64,000 nt of DNA from Microbacterium sp. Leaf320 (GCF_001423485.1 NZ_LMOD01000001.1:626617-690616), one strand, 5' to 3'. Counted from the first letter of the stretch, positions 24,443 through 32,072 are shown. Translations and numbers: made by a program. Notes: generated from the sequence alone by a model not told the origin.

Positions 24443-25312
24443 TCAGCCCAGGACGCGGCAGTGGGTGGTCAGCTCTCCGATGCCGTCGATGCCGACGGTC
24501 ACCGTCGAACGATCGCGGAGGAAGATCTGCGGATCACGGGAGTAGCCGGCACCTCCGGGGCTTCCCGTCGAGATCAGCGTGCCCGGCAGCAGCGTCAGCG
24601 ACTGCGAGAGGTGGGCGATGAGCTTCGCGACCGATCGCACCATCTGATCCGTGCTCGCGTCCTGCACGGTCTGGCCGTCGACGACGGCCCAGATGTGCAG
24701 ATCCTGCGGGTCGGCGATCTCGTCGGCCGTGACGGCGAACGGCCCCGTCGGCGTGAATCCGTCGAACGACTTGCAGCGAGACCACTGCGCTTCGGAGAAC
24801 TGGACGTTTCTTGCGGTGATGTCGTTGACGACCGTGTAGCCCCAGACGTGCGAGAGCGCCTCAGCTTCGGTGACGTCCTTGGCGGGCGTGCCGATGAGGA
24901 CGCCGAGCTCGGCTTCGTAGTCCACGGCCTCGCTCAGTGCGCGCGGCCACGAGGTGGTCTGCTCGTGGCCTGTGAGCGAGTTGGGCCACAGGGTGAAGAC
25001 GGTCGGAGCCGCGTCGGTCTTCAGACCGAGCTCGCTCGAGTGAGCCGCATAGTTGAGGCCGACCGCGAGGACGGCGGGGGGAGCGATGACCGCGGAGGCG
25101 AACTCCCAGCCGTCGAGCGGATGCCGAGGGGCGTCGCTTCCTGCGACAGCCGATCGCAGCGCGGCGAGCGTCTGCTCTCCGCCCTCGATCAGTTGCTGCA
25201 GAGAAGCAGGGGGGTCGGGAAGGAGATCGGAGACGAGGATGGCTTCGGCACCCTCCACGACTGCGAGATGCGCAGCAGGGGAGTCGGCACGACGCAGATG
25301 AGCGAACCGCAT
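24443..25312 (-). CDS. Fumarylacetoacetate hydrolase family protein
   Basis: A 289-residue FAH-superfamily protein. The metal-binding core shows DYEAELGVLIGTPAKDV (E-x-E), then YTVVNDITARNVQ, KSFDGFTPTGPF, and GTLISTGSPGGAG. Members hydrolyse or hydrate 2-oxo acids such as fumarylpyruvate, or act as oxaloacetate decarboxylases. The first about 75 residues are variable. ATG at 25312 is supported by TAGCGT ending 6 nt upstream. It is divergent from the PrsW-type gene. Substrate not determinable. Confidence 0.88.
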   Translation of the reverse strand: MRFAHLRRADSPAAHLAVVEGAEAILVSDLLPDPPASLQQLIEGGEQTLAALRSAVAGSDAPRHPLDGWEFASAVIAPPAVLAVGLNYAAHSSELGLKTDAAPTVFTLWPNSLTGHEQTTSWPRALSEAVDYEAELGVLIGTPAKDVTEAEALSHVWGYTVVNDITARNVQFSEAQWSRCKSFDGFTPTGPFAVTADEIADPQDLHIWAVVDGQTVQDASTDQMVRSVAKLIAHLSQSLTLLPGTLISTGSPGGAGYSRDPQIFLRDRSTVTVGIDGIGELTTHCRVLG

Positions 25313-25318
25313 GCTCCT

Positions 25319-25324
25319 ACGCTA
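25319..25324 (-). promoter_or_regulatory. -10 hexamer of the FAH-family gene (leaderless)
   Basis: TAGCGT, then 6 nt (which include GGAG), then ATG 25312. Confidence 0.45.
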
Positions 25325-25388
25325 TCCGGTGGCGCGAGGGAATTGCTGGAGGAAGTCGCCAGACCGTGGGGAAGTTGGTTGTTCCCCA

Positions 25389-25394
25389 TATGCT
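25389..25394 (+). promoter_or_regulatory. -10 hexamer of the PrsW-type gene (leaderless)
   Basis: TATGCT, then 7 nt, then ATG 25402. It favours this start over GTG 25366. Confidence 0.4.
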
Positions 25395-25401
25395 TTTGCC
25401 T

Positions 25402-26859
25402 ATGAGTTCCGGAGGACCGTCCCAGCCATCGCCGTACACGCCGCCGCCCGCGCCGCAGCAGCCTCCGGCCCAGCAGGCGCCGACGCCGGGGCAGCCTCCC
25501 GCCGCGTCGCAGCCGTATCCCCAGCAGCAGGGGTACCCGCAGCAGCAGCAGCAGGGGTACCCCCAGCAGCAGGGGTACCCGCAGCAGCAGCAGGGGTACC
25601 CGCAGCAGCAGCCGGGATATCAGCCGCCGGCTCCGCAGCAGTACTCCGCCCAGCAGTACGCGCAGTCGAACTACACGCCCTCGCAGTTCGCCCAGCGTCC
25701 GGCGTATGCGTCCGTGCTCGCTCAGCCGACTCCCTACTCTCCGCCGGCACCCGCGGCCCCCTCCCCGGCGCAGGGGCTGCCCGCGCTGCCCGCTGCCCGT
25801 CGAGGCGGACGCATCGCCCTCTACTCGCTGTTCGGCTTCCTCGGACTGCTGCTGCTCGCTCTGATCGCGTACTTCGGGCTCTTCCTCGGCCCGCTCGCAT
25901 CGATCATCGGCCTGGTTCTGGCTCTCGTTCCGCTCGCGATCGTCTTCTTCGTCGTGCGGATGATCGACCGGTGGGAACCCGAGCCCAAGTCTCTCGTGTT
26001 CTTCGCGATCGCGTGGGGGGCGATCGCCGCCGTGGGACTCACGCTCCTCGTCGATCTCGGGCTGACCGCGGTCCTCGGGTTCAGGGGAGAGGTCGCCGGT
26101 GCCGTCATCCAGGCGCCCATCGTCGAGGAGTTCTGGAAGGGCTTCGGCGTCTTCCTCATCTTCCTCATCGCCCGTCGCGCCTTCGACGGTCCGGTCGACG
26201 GCGTCGTCTACGGCGCGCTTGTGGGTGCGGGGTTCGCATTCACCGAGAACATCCAGTACTTCGCGATCAGTCTCATCGAGGGCGGCGGCGAGCAGCTGAC
26301 CGTGACCTTCATCCTGCGCGCGATCATGTCGCCGTTCGCCCATGCCATGTTCACGTCGCTCACGGGGCTCGCGATCGGTCTGGCAGCCCGACGTCACGCG
26401 TCCACGGGGGCGGTGCTCGGCTTCGGTCTGCTCGGGATGCTCGGTGCGATGTTCCTGCACGGTCTCTGGAACGGCTCGTCGTTCGCCAACTTCTTCCTGC
26501 TGTACTTCGTGCTCCAGGTGCCGCTGTTCGTCGGATTCATCCTCGGGATCATCGCTCTCCGACGCGAGGAGTCTCGCCTCACCAAGGCGCGTCTCGGCGA
26601 CTATGCCGCTGCCGGGTGGTTCAGCCCCGAAGAGGTCACCATGCTGGCGACGCCGGCCGGGCGCAAGACCGGGCTCGGCTGGGCCTCGCAGTTGCGAGGA
26701 GATCGGCGCCCGCTCATGCGGGAGTTCATCAAGGACGCGACGACGCTCGCATCCGTCCGCCAGCGCGCCATCACCGGACGCGACCCGATGGCTCCGGCAG
26801 ACGAGCAGGCTCTGCTCGCCCGGACGCGGGCCACGAGAGCTGCGCTGCTGGCCTACTGA
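25402..26859 (+). CDS. PrsW-type intramembrane metalloprotease with a Pro/Gln-rich N-terminus
   Basis: A 485-residue membrane protein. Residues 1-130 are low-complexity, with repeated QQQGYPQ units and clusters of Pro and Gln. About eight membrane helices follow, with the PrsW/CAAX-like motif EEFWK (E-E-x-x-x-K variant), HAMFTSLTGLAIG and HGLWNGSS carrying the metal-binding Glu and His residues. PrsW enzymes cleave anti-sigma factors at site 1 in Bacillus; here no anti-sigma gene is next to it. Starts at GTG 25366 and ATG 25390 are also open; ATG 25402 was chosen because of the TATGCT hexamer. The cytosolic Q/P tail suggests protein-protein contacts. Confidence 0.85.
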   Translation: MSSGGPSQPSPYTPPPAPQQPPAQQAPTPGQPPAASQPYPQQQGYPQQQQQGYPQQQGYPQQQQGYPQQQPGYQPPAPQQYSAQQYAQSNYTPSQFAQRPAYASVLAQPTPYSPPAPAAPSPAQGLPALPAARRGGRIALYSLFGFLGLLLLALIAYFGLFLGPLASIIGLVLALVPLAIVFFVVRMIDRWEPEPKSLVFFAIAWGAIAAVGLTLLVDLGLTAVLGFRGEVAGAVIQAPIVEEFWKGFGVFLIFLIARRAFDGPVDGVVYGALVGAGFAFTENIQYFAISLIEGGGEQLTVTFILRAIMSPFAHAMFTSLTGLAIGLAARRHASTGAVLGFGLLGMLGAMFLHGLWNGSSFANFFLLYFVLQVPLFVGFILGIIALRREESRLTKARLGDYAAAGWFSPEEVTMLATPAGRKTGLGWASQLRGDRRPLMREFIKDATTLASVRQRAITGRDPMAPADEQALLARTRATRAALLAY

Positions 26860-26874
26860 GCCGGGAGATCCACC

Positions 26875-27576
26875 ATGGCCACCTTCGTCCTCGTGCACGG
26901 TGCAGGAGACACAGGGTGGTCATGGCACCTGGTCGCAGCGGCTCTCCGCGGGAGCGGGCACCAGGTCTTCGCCCCCGACCTGCCCGGCGATCACGAGGCG
27001 CTGACACTCGACGACTATGCGGACGCCGTGGTGGCGGCTGTGGACGGTCTCCGCGGCGGGATCGTGGTCGGCCACTCGTTCGGCGGCTTCACGGCACCCA
27101 TCGTGGCCGAGAGGCTCTCAGCTGACGCCCTCGTGATGCTCGCGGCGATGATCCCCGCACCGGGGGAGTCGCCTGATGAGTGGTGGCGGAACACCGGTTT
27201 CGGCGCGGCTGCCGACGCGCAGGCCGTTCTGGACGGCGGACTCACCGGAAGTGCCGATTCGTTCGTGGCGTTCTATCACGACGTTCCGCGCCCGTTGGCC
27301 GAGGAGGCGATGCGGCGAGAGCGTGCGCATCCCTCCGCAGCGGCGATGGCCGCTGGGTGGCCGTTGTCGTCATGGCCGAGCGTGCCCACACGTGTCGTCG
27401 TGTGCACCGAGGACAGGTTCTTCCCGCCGGACTTCCTGCGTGATCTCGCGCGGACACGCCTCGGCGTCGTCGCGGATGAGATCAGGGCGAGCCACTGCGT
27501 CGCGCTGAGTCGGCCGGAGGCGCTCGCGTCGATCCTCATCGGGTATGCGAACGAGGTCGATCCCTCCGGAATCTGA
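26875..27576 (+). CDS. Alpha/beta hydrolase (esterase-like)
   Basis: A 233-residue single-domain alpha/beta hydrolase. FVLVHGAGDTGWSW is the oxyanion-hole strand-loop, GHSFGG carries the nucleophile, TEDRFFPPDF the acid and ASHCVALSRPE the histidine. It resembles the plant methylesterase/hydroxynitrile lyase-like group. It lies 15 bp after the PrsW-type gene with a GGGAG ribosome site, so the two are probably co-transcribed. The substrate is unknown. Confidence 0.88.
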   Translation: MATFVLVHGAGDTGWSWHLVAAALRGSGHQVFAPDLPGDHEALTLDDYADAVVAAVDGLRGGIVVGHSFGGFTAPIVAERLSADALVMLAAMIPAPGESPDEWWRNTGFGAAADAQAVLDGGLTGSADSFVAFYHDVPRPLAEEAMRRERAHPSAAAMAAGWPLSSWPSVPTRVVVCTEDRFFPPDFLRDLARTRLGVVADEIRASHCVALSRPEALASILIGYANEVDPSGI

Positions 27577-27603
27577 CGAGGCAGCTGCGCCGCTTCGTGA
27601 CAG

Positions 27604-27654
27604 ACTCAGCGCCCGGTGCTGCGGCGATGCCTGCATGTCTACCGGGCGCTGAGT
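27604..27654. repeat. 14-bp inverted repeat with a 23-nt loop
   Basis: Arms ACTCAGCGCCCGGT (27604-27617) and ACCGGGCGCTGAGT (27641-27654) match perfectly. It sits 27 bp after the hydrolase stop in a 232-bp intergenic region and may be its terminator or a small repeat element. A GGGTGCACCC palindrome follows at 27668-27677. Confidence 0.55.
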
Positions 27655-27808
27655 TGATCTGTAATCAGGGTGCACCCGGCATCCGCGACTGTCAAGACCT
27701 TCGGGGAAGCCGCTGGTCGACTCCGGCTTTCCCGGGTGAGCCTCGTGTTCGCTCTGAGCAGTCGTCACCGCGTTGACCGGTGCCCGAAGACTCGGGTTGG
27801 ATGGAACC

Positions 27809-28177
27809 ATGACTGATCGCACAAAGCCTGAGTTCGACGCCCCCACCGGTCCCGCTCCCGCGGAGCTCGTGATCCGCGACATCATCGAAGGAGACGGCAC
27901 CGAGGCGAAGCCCGGCGACACCGTGACCGTGCACTACGCCGGTGTCGAGTTCGAATCCGGCGAGGAGTTCGACTCTTCGTGGGGTCGCGGCGAGACCATC
28001 CAGTTCCCGCTTCGCGGCCTGATCCAGGGCTGGCAGGACGGCATCCCCGGCATGAAGGTCGGCGGACGCCGCGAGCTCGTCATCCCGCCGCACCTGGCCT
28101 ATGGGCCCGTCGGAGGCGGACACTTCCTGTCCGGCAAGACGCTCATCTTCATCATCGACCTCGTCGCCGTCGGCTGA
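27809..28177 (+). CDS. FKBP-type peptidyl-prolyl cis-trans isomerase
   Basis: A 122-residue single-domain FKBP: GDTVTVHYAGV, GEEFDSSWGRGETIQFPL, GLIQGWQDGIPGMKVGGRRELVIPP, AYGPVGGG, and LIFIIDLVAV cover the whole fold and its active-site aromatic residues. There is no signal peptide, so it is cytosolic. It catalyses Xaa-Pro isomerisation and may assist protein folding. ATG at 27809 starts just before the family's usual N-terminal extension. It is followed by a terminator. Confidence 0.94.
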   Translation: MTDRTKPEFDAPTGPAPAELVIRDIIEGDGTEAKPGDTVTVHYAGVEFESGEEFDSSWGRGETIQFPLRGLIQGWQDGIPGMKVGGRRELVIPPHLAYGPVGGGHFLSGKTLIFIIDLVAVG

Positions 28178-28191
28178 CTCGCTCGACACAG

Positions 28192-28225
28192 GAAGGCGCC
28201 GCACCCGTCAGGGTCCGGCGCCTTC
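28192..28225 (+). terminator. Terminator after the FKBP gene
   Basis: Arms GAAGGCGCCG (28192-28201) and CGGCGCCTTC (28216-28225), extended inside by ACCC/GGGT across a C-C mismatch; loop GTCA. No T-run. Confidence 0.7.
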
Positions 28226-28235
28226 GTCGTATGTC

Positions 28236-28251
28236 GCCGAAGAACTTCGGC
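28236..28251. promoter_or_regulatory. 16-bp palindrome upstream of the YceI gene
   Basis: GCCGAAG-AA-CTTCGGC, 7-bp arms around AA, 12 bp before the second dyad at 28263. It could be an additional operator or part of the FKBP terminator region. Confidence 0.3.
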
Positions 28252-28262
28252 ATTCGGGGGAA

Positions 28263-28280
28263 TACATGCATCTGCATGTA
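28263..28280. promoter_or_regulatory. 18-bp MarR-like operator upstream of the YceI gene
   Basis: TACATGCA-TC-TGCATGTA, perfect 8-bp arms with a 2-bp centre, 80 bp before the YceI ATG. AT-rich dyads of this form are typical MarR-family sites. A related site lies before the LLM flavin gene (38833-38850). Confidence 0.55.
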
Positions 28281-28359
28281 AGTTGTAACCCGTGACGCCG
28301 TGAACACGGCCCCTCATCCGTTGCCGCACAGTGCGGCTGATGTCTCCAGAGGAGAAACC

Positions 28360-28914
28360 ATGACCAGCATCGACATTCCCGGTTACCGCGCAGGCACCTG
28401 GGTGCTCGACCCGTCGCACAGCGAGGTCACCTTCAGCGTGCGCCACATGATGATCTCCAAGGTGCGAGGCACCTTCGGCGTGAAGAGCGCGACCCTCGTG
28501 GCTCCCGAGAACCCGCTCGAGGCCCGCGTCGAGGCGAGCGTCGACGTCACCTCGATCGACACGAAGGACGAGGGTCGCGACACGCACCTCCGCTCGGGCG
28601 ACTTCTTCGACACCGAGAACTTCCCGACGATGGAGTTCGTCTCCACCGGTGCCCGCGCCGAGGGTGGCGAGCTCTTCGTCGACGGCGACCTGACCATCCG
28701 CGGCATCACCAAGCCGGTCAGCTTCGAGCTCGACTTCGGCGGCTTCGGCTCCGACCCGTGGGGCAACTACAAGGCCGGCGCCTCGGCGAAGACCGTCATC
28801 AACCGCGAGGACTTCGGCCTGACCTGGAACGCGGCGCTCGAGACCGGCGGCGTGCTCGTCGGCAAGGACGTCACGATCAGCCTCGACCTGCAGGGCGCTC
28901 TGCAGCAGGACTGA
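28360..28914 (+). CDS. YceI family protein
   Basis: A 184-residue YceI-like lipocalin-fold protein. PGYRAGTWVLDPSHSEVTFSVRHMMISKVRG is the family opening, with FDTENFPTMEFVS and LTIRGITKPVSFELDFGG later. The barrel binds long polyisoprenoids in TT1927b-type members; the role here is unproven. No signal peptide is seen, so it is cytosolic. ATG at 28360 has AGAGGAG upstream. The gene stands alone behind an 18-bp palindrome, suggesting repressor control, and is followed by a terminator shared with the MFS gene. Confidence 0.93.
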   Translation: MTSIDIPGYRAGTWVLDPSHSEVTFSVRHMMISKVRGTFGVKSATLVAPENPLEARVEASVDVTSIDTKDEGRDTHLRSGDFFDTENFPTMEFVSTGARAEGGELFVDGDLTIRGITKPVSFELDFGGFGSDPWGNYKAGASAKTVINREDFGLTWNAALETGGVLVGKDVTISLDLQGALQQD

Positions 28915-28929
28915 TCATCGCGTGATCTC

Positions 28930-28962
28930 GAGAACCCCGGGCCCCTAGGGCTCGGGGTTCTC
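28930..28962. terminator. Shared terminator of the YceI and MFS genes
   Basis: 15-bp stem (28930-28944 with 28948-28962, one G-T pair) and a 3-nt loop CTA at 28945-28947, which is the MFS stop codon (TAG) read on the minus strand. Strong hairpin, no T-run. Confidence 0.7.
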
Positions 28963-30237
28963 TGCGTCGTAGGCCCGGAACCGGGAACTGCGTCGTGCGA
29001 GCAGCGCGACGAGGGCGATCACCAGGATTCCGCCGAGCAGCGGCGGGAACCACAGCGTCGTGATCGACGCGAGTGTTCCCGCGTACAGTGCGCCGATCCG
29101 CGGCCCTCCCGCGACGACGATGATGAACACGCCCTGCAGTCGCCCGCGCATGGTGTCCGGCACGGCCGCCTGCATCATGGTGTTCCGGTAGATCGAGCTG
29201 ACGTTGTCGGACGCCCCCGACAGGGCGAGGGCGATGCACGCGGCGACGATCAGTGCGACGTTCGGGAGCCTCTCCGTCGCCGGATCGGAGAACGCGCCGA
29301 TCAGCAGCACCACACCGAAGGCGAGAATCGATGCGCCGTACGCCTCGACCGCTCGCTCGATGCCTCTGCCATGCCAGCGGTACTGCACCACACGCCCCGA
29401 GAACAGGCTCGACCCGAACGTCCCCACGGCGACCGCCGCCGTGAGGATGCCCGTGGTCACCGCGCCGCCGCCGAGCAGCACGGTGCCGAGGGCCGGGAAC
29501 AGCACGAGCGGCTGGCCGAATGTCATCGCGATGATGTCGATGACGTACTGCGTGCGGATGTTGCCGGCCCGCTTCAGGAACCTCCACCCGTCGACGAGGG
29601 ATGCGAGTCCCGGACGCACGATGTCGCCCTCGGGCCGCAACGACGGCAGAGTCCAGAGGCCGAGGAACATCGAGAGCATCAGGACGACGTCGATCGTGTA
29701 GGTCCACCCGTATCCGGTGAGGGCGACGAGAATGCCGGCCAGTGCGGGCCCCGCCATCACGGTGAGACCGAAGGCGACGCCGTTGAGAGCGGATGCCGCG
29801 GCGAGCAGGTCCCGGGGGATGAGGCGCGGAACGATGGCGGTGCGTGTCGCCATCCCGACGGAGTTCGCAGCCGAGTTCACGATGCTCAGGATGTACAGCC
29901 ACCAGATCGTCTCAGCACCCGTCCAGGTGAGCGCGGCGAGGAGCGCTGTCGACGCGAAGGTCACGGTCGCCGCGATCAGCGCGACGCGGCGCCGGTCGAA
30001 CGCATCGGCGAGCATCCCGCCGTAGAGGCCGGCGAGGATCATCGGCACGAGCCCCGCCACGGCGATCATCGAGACCGCGAAGGTGCTTCCGGTGAGCGCG
30101 AACACGTGCAGCATGACGGTCACGATCGTGAGCTGACCGCCGATGCCGGCGAGCACGGAGCCGGTCCACATGCGGGCGAACGCCGGGCTGGCCTTCAGTG
30201 GACTGAGATCGATCAGATGACTGCGAGCCGTGCTCAC
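28945..30237 (-). CDS. MFS transporter
   Basis: A 430-residue major facilitator with twelve predicted helices. It resembles the enterobactin exporter (EntS)/MFS_3 type: [22 protein letters not shown] in the middle and [16 protein letters not shown] at the loop 2-3 signature (G-x-x-x-D-R/K). Substrate unknown; such proteins export siderophores, drugs or metabolites. GTG at 30237 begins [27 protein letters not shown], a typical opening. It has no clear ribosome site but overlaps the stop of a 7-codon ORF with its own -10, so it may be translated by coupling. Confidence 0.86.
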   Translation of the reverse strand: MSTARSHLIDLSPLKASPAFARMWTGSVLAGIGGQLTIVTVMLHVFALTGSTFAVSMIAVAGLVPMILAGLYGGMLADAFDRRRVALIAATVTFASTALLAALTWTGAETIWWLYILSIVNSAANSVGMATRTAIVPRLIPRDLLAAASALNGVAFGLTVMAGPALAGILVALTGYGWTYTIDVVLMLSMFLGLWTLPSLRPEGDIVRPGLASLVDGWRFLKRAGNIRTQYVIDIIAMTFGQPLVLFPALGTVLLGGGAVTTGILTAAVAVGTFGSSLFSGRVVQYRWHGRGIERAVEAYGASILAFGVVLLIGAFSDPATERLPNVALIVAACIALALSGASDNVSSIYRNTMMQAAVPDTMRGRLQGVFIIVVAGGPRIGALYAGTLASITTLWFPPLLGGILVIALVALLARRSSRFRAYDAENPEP

Positions 30238-30257
30238 GCCGCGTGCCTGTCGTGCAT
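30234..30257 (-). CDS. Leaderless 7-codon ORF overlapping the MFS start
   Basis: Met-His-Asp-Arg-His-Ala-Ala then TGA. Its ATG (30257) is preceded at 6 nt by TACGCT, as in the leaderless genes of this window, and its TGA (30236-30234) overlaps the MFS GTG as GTGA. The MFS gene has no ribosome site of its own, so reinitiation after this peptide is a plausible route. No ribosome profiling is available. Confidence 0.4.
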   Translation of the reverse strand: MHDRHAA

Positions 30258-30263
30258 GATCCG

Positions 30264-30269
30264 AGCGTA
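30264..30269 (-). promoter_or_regulatory. -10 hexamer of the MFS transcript
   Basis: TACGCT, then 6 nt, then the ATG of the 7-codon ORF at 30257. Confidence 0.45.
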
Positions 30270-30325
30270 TCCGAGGTGCGCGGAGCGGAGGTCGGCGGCG
30301 GTCACGCGACGCCACGGAGTCCTGG

Positions 30326-30331
30326 TAGACT
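30326..30331 (+). promoter_or_regulatory. -10 hexamer of rpsO
   Basis: TAGACT, about 92 nt before the rpsO ATG. This predicts an 85-nt leader, long enough for an S15 autoregulatory structure, which I cannot confirm by eye. Confidence 0.4.
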
Positions 30332-30422
30332 CTTCAGGTTGCCGTTTGATCGGCCGCGGATAAAGAGAGCTCACGCATCAGGCGTCGGGCACCGCGCAAC
30401 AAGCAGAGAGGGGATCGAATCT

Positions 30423-30692
30423 ATGGCACTGGAAGCAGACGTCAAGAAGGCGATCATCGAAGAGTACGCGACGCACCCCGGTGACACCGGATCCCCCGAG
30501 GTGCAGGCCGCGATGCTGACGCAGCGCATCAAGGACCTCACCGAGCACCTGAAGGAGCACAAGCACGACCACCACTCGCGTCGTGGCCTGTTCCTGCTCG
30601 TGGGTCAGCGCCGTCGTCTGCTCGGCTACCTCCAGAGCGTCGACATCGAGCGTTACCGCTCGCTGATCGCACGCCTGGGTCTCCGCCGATAA
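30423..30692 (+). CDS. rpsO: 30S ribosomal protein S15
   Basis: An 89-residue S15: [56 protein letters not shown] and LIARLGLRR are the full conserved set. It binds the central domain of 16S rRNA early in 30S assembly. ATG at 30423 has AGAGGGGATC upstream. In many bacteria pnp follows directly, but here pnp is 20 kb away at 50542 and a strong terminator follows rpsO. Confidence 0.98.
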   Translation: MALEADVKKAIIEEYATHPGDTGSPEVQAAMLTQRIKDLTEHLKEHKHDHHSRRGLFLLVGQRRRLLGYLQSVDIERYRSLIARLGLRR

Positions 30693-30733
30693 CGCGGAGC
30701 GAGCCAGCGTACAATCGCGCAGAACATTCTTGA

Positions 30734-30763
30734 GAAGGCCGCCCCAGGTGTGGGGCGGCCTTC
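30734..30763 (+). terminator. Terminator after rpsO
   Basis: Perfect 13-bp arms (GAAGGCCGCCCCA, 30734-30746; right arm 30751-30763) with loop GGTG, 41 bp after the rpsO stop. Confidence 0.85.
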
Positions 30764-30792
30764 GTCATGTTCGGGGGTTGATCTCGCGCACG

Positions 30793-30831
30793 CTTTCCAT
30801 TAGGAAAGTAGTGAGCTTTCCCAATGGAAAG
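30793..30831. promoter_or_regulatory. Twin 16-bp palindromic operators
   Basis: CTTTCCATTAGGAAAG (30793-30808) and CTTTCCCAATGGAAAG (30816-30831), each with perfect 6-bp arms and 4-bp centres, with centres 23 bp apart, about two helical turns. They lie 17-55 bp before the membrane protein ATG. They are probable sites for the winged-helix protein encoded by the second gene of the pair. Confidence 0.65.
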
Positions 30832-30847
30832 CGAAGGGGGTCACGCG

Positions 30848-31708
30848 ATGGAGCAGAAGCCGGTCCAGGGGCACGAGGCGATCGCGCCGCCCAGCGCGGA
30901 CATCGCGCAGCGCTACCTCGACGAGGCGGAAGCCGTGGTGCACCGACGTGGGCGCGTCGTCGACCGGCGGGCGCTGGCGTGGCTGCAGATCGCCGGTGCG
31001 GCCGTCACCGCGGTGTATCTCGTGGCTCTGGTCACGGCGATACGTGGTCACGGCGGTCTGACGCCGCAGATCTTCGTCTTCAGCTTTCTCCTGTGGGGGC
31101 AGCTCTCGACAGGCATGGCTCAGCGGAGCGGGATGCAGCTGCGTCTGACCTGGTCGCGCTGGCCCGCACTCCTGGCCGTTGGTGTGCCGGCGGTCGCGGC
31201 GCTCGTCGTGTTCGGCTTCGCGATCTTCGATCCGGGGTTCCCAGCCATCGGCGTGTGGATCCCGTCCGTCCTCGTGCTGGTCGGATTCGGTGGCTACGGC
31301 GCAGTGCAGCTCGCTCGGGCATCGGGTGACCCGCGCCCCCCGCGATCCATGCCTAAGCCGCTTCCGCGGGCGATGCGGTGGGGAACAATCTGCGTGGGAG
31401 TCGTGCTCGGAGCGATGGCCATGCTCGGCTCCGCGCCGGACGGGGTGCTCGCGAGCACGCTCCTTCTGCTCGTCGTGCTCATGGCCTTCGTATGGCTCGT
31501 GGCCGCTCGCAGTGAGATGGGCCTTCCCGCCGTCGGTGCCTCGTGGCGCTGGCCGCACCTGCTCGCTTTCGCCGCGGCTGCCGGTGCGATGACTGTGCTC
31601 GTGCTGCTCGACGGCGTTCCGATCGGCCTCGGATTCGTGGGCGGCCTGGGCATCATCGCGCTGTTCGTCGCCGTGTCGTTCGTCCCCGGTCGTGATCTCC
31701 GTGACTGA
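30848..31708 (+). CDS. Multipass membrane protein paired with a winged-helix regulator
   Basis: A 286-residue integral membrane protein. A 50-residue charged N-terminus (cytosolic) precedes about seven or eight hydrophobic segments in pairs, the last ending LFVAVSFVPGRDLRD. ATG at 30848 was preferred over ATG 30824, because the latter lies inside the second operator and lacks a ribosome site, whereas AAGGGGGT precedes 30848. It overlaps the following regulator gene by 8-17 bp. No transport motif is recognised; pairs of this kind (membrane protein plus HTH_34-type regulator) recur in actinobacteria. Confidence 0.8.
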   Translation: MEQKPVQGHEAIAPPSADIAQRYLDEAEAVVHRRGRVVDRRALAWLQIAGAAVTAVYLVALVTAIRGHGGLTPQIFVFSFLLWGQLSTGMAQRSGMQLRLTWSRWPALLAVGVPAVAALVVFGFAIFDPGFPAIGVWIPSVLVLVGFGGYGAVQLARASGDPRPPRSMPKPLPRAMRWGTICVGVVLGAMAMLGSAPDGVLASTLLLLVVLMAFVWLVAARSEMGLPAVGASWRWPHLLAFAAAAGAMTVLVLLDGVPIGLGFVGGLGIIALFVAVSFVPGRDLRD

Positions 31709-32030
31709 CACTCCATCGGTGCCGCACCCGCGGACCCGGCTCGACGACAACTTCGCGTCGCCGATCCGTTTCTCGCTCCTCGCGTCGCTCGGCGACGGCG
31801 TCGAGCTCGACTTCGCGACGCTCCGTGAGATCCTCCAGTGCGGTGATTCGCCGCTGAGCAAGGCCATCTCGCATCTTCAGGCCGCGGGGTACGTCGTGGC
31901 GCGCAAGGGCAGCCTCGGCAGTCGCCCTCGCACGTGGGTGCATTCGACGGCGGCCGGACGCGCGGCCTTCGCCGGACATCTCCAGGCTCTGCGCGAGATC
32001 GTCGCGCTCGGGGGCGGTCCGGCGCTGTGA
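31692..32030 (+). CDS. Winged-helix transcriptional regulator (HTH_34/ArsR-MarR-like)
   Basis: A 112-residue protein that is almost only a winged helix: RTRLDDNFASPIRFSLLASLGD, EVDFATLREILQCGDSPLSKAISHLQAAGYV (recognition helix SPLSKAISHLQ), then the wing VARKGSLGSRPRTWVHSTAAG. This matches the PF13601-type family, which regulates adjacent membrane proteins. GTG starts at 31692 and 31701 are both possible; both overlap the upstream gene. The twin palindromes at 30793-30831 are its likely autoregulatory targets. Confidence 0.88.
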   Translation: MISVTDTPSVPHPRTRLDDNFASPIRFSLLASLGDGVELDFATLREILQCGDSPLSKAISHLQAAGYVVARKGSLGSRPRTWVHSTAAGRAAFAGHLQALREIVALGGGPAL

Positions 32031-32072
32031 CCGCGGTCCGGCGCTGTGGCCGGGGTCCGGCGTTGTGACCGG
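32016..32072. repeat. Three 19-bp tandem repeats at the junction of convergent genes
   Basis: Unit GGTCCGGCGCTGTGACCGC at 32016-32034, with near-copies at 32035-32053 and 32054-32072 and a partial fourth copy after. The first copy contains the regulator stop codon (32028-32030), and the array abuts the end of the oxygenase gene (32075). Confidence 0.7.

Noticed and set aside
27668..27677. GGGTGCACCC palindrome as an operator
   Set aside because: Ten-base GC palindromes are expected by chance in this composition and nothing else supports it.
30824..30847. Earlier ATG of the membrane protein gene
   Set aside because: It lies within the second palindromic operator and lacks a ribosome site; ATG 30848 has AAGGGGGT upstream.
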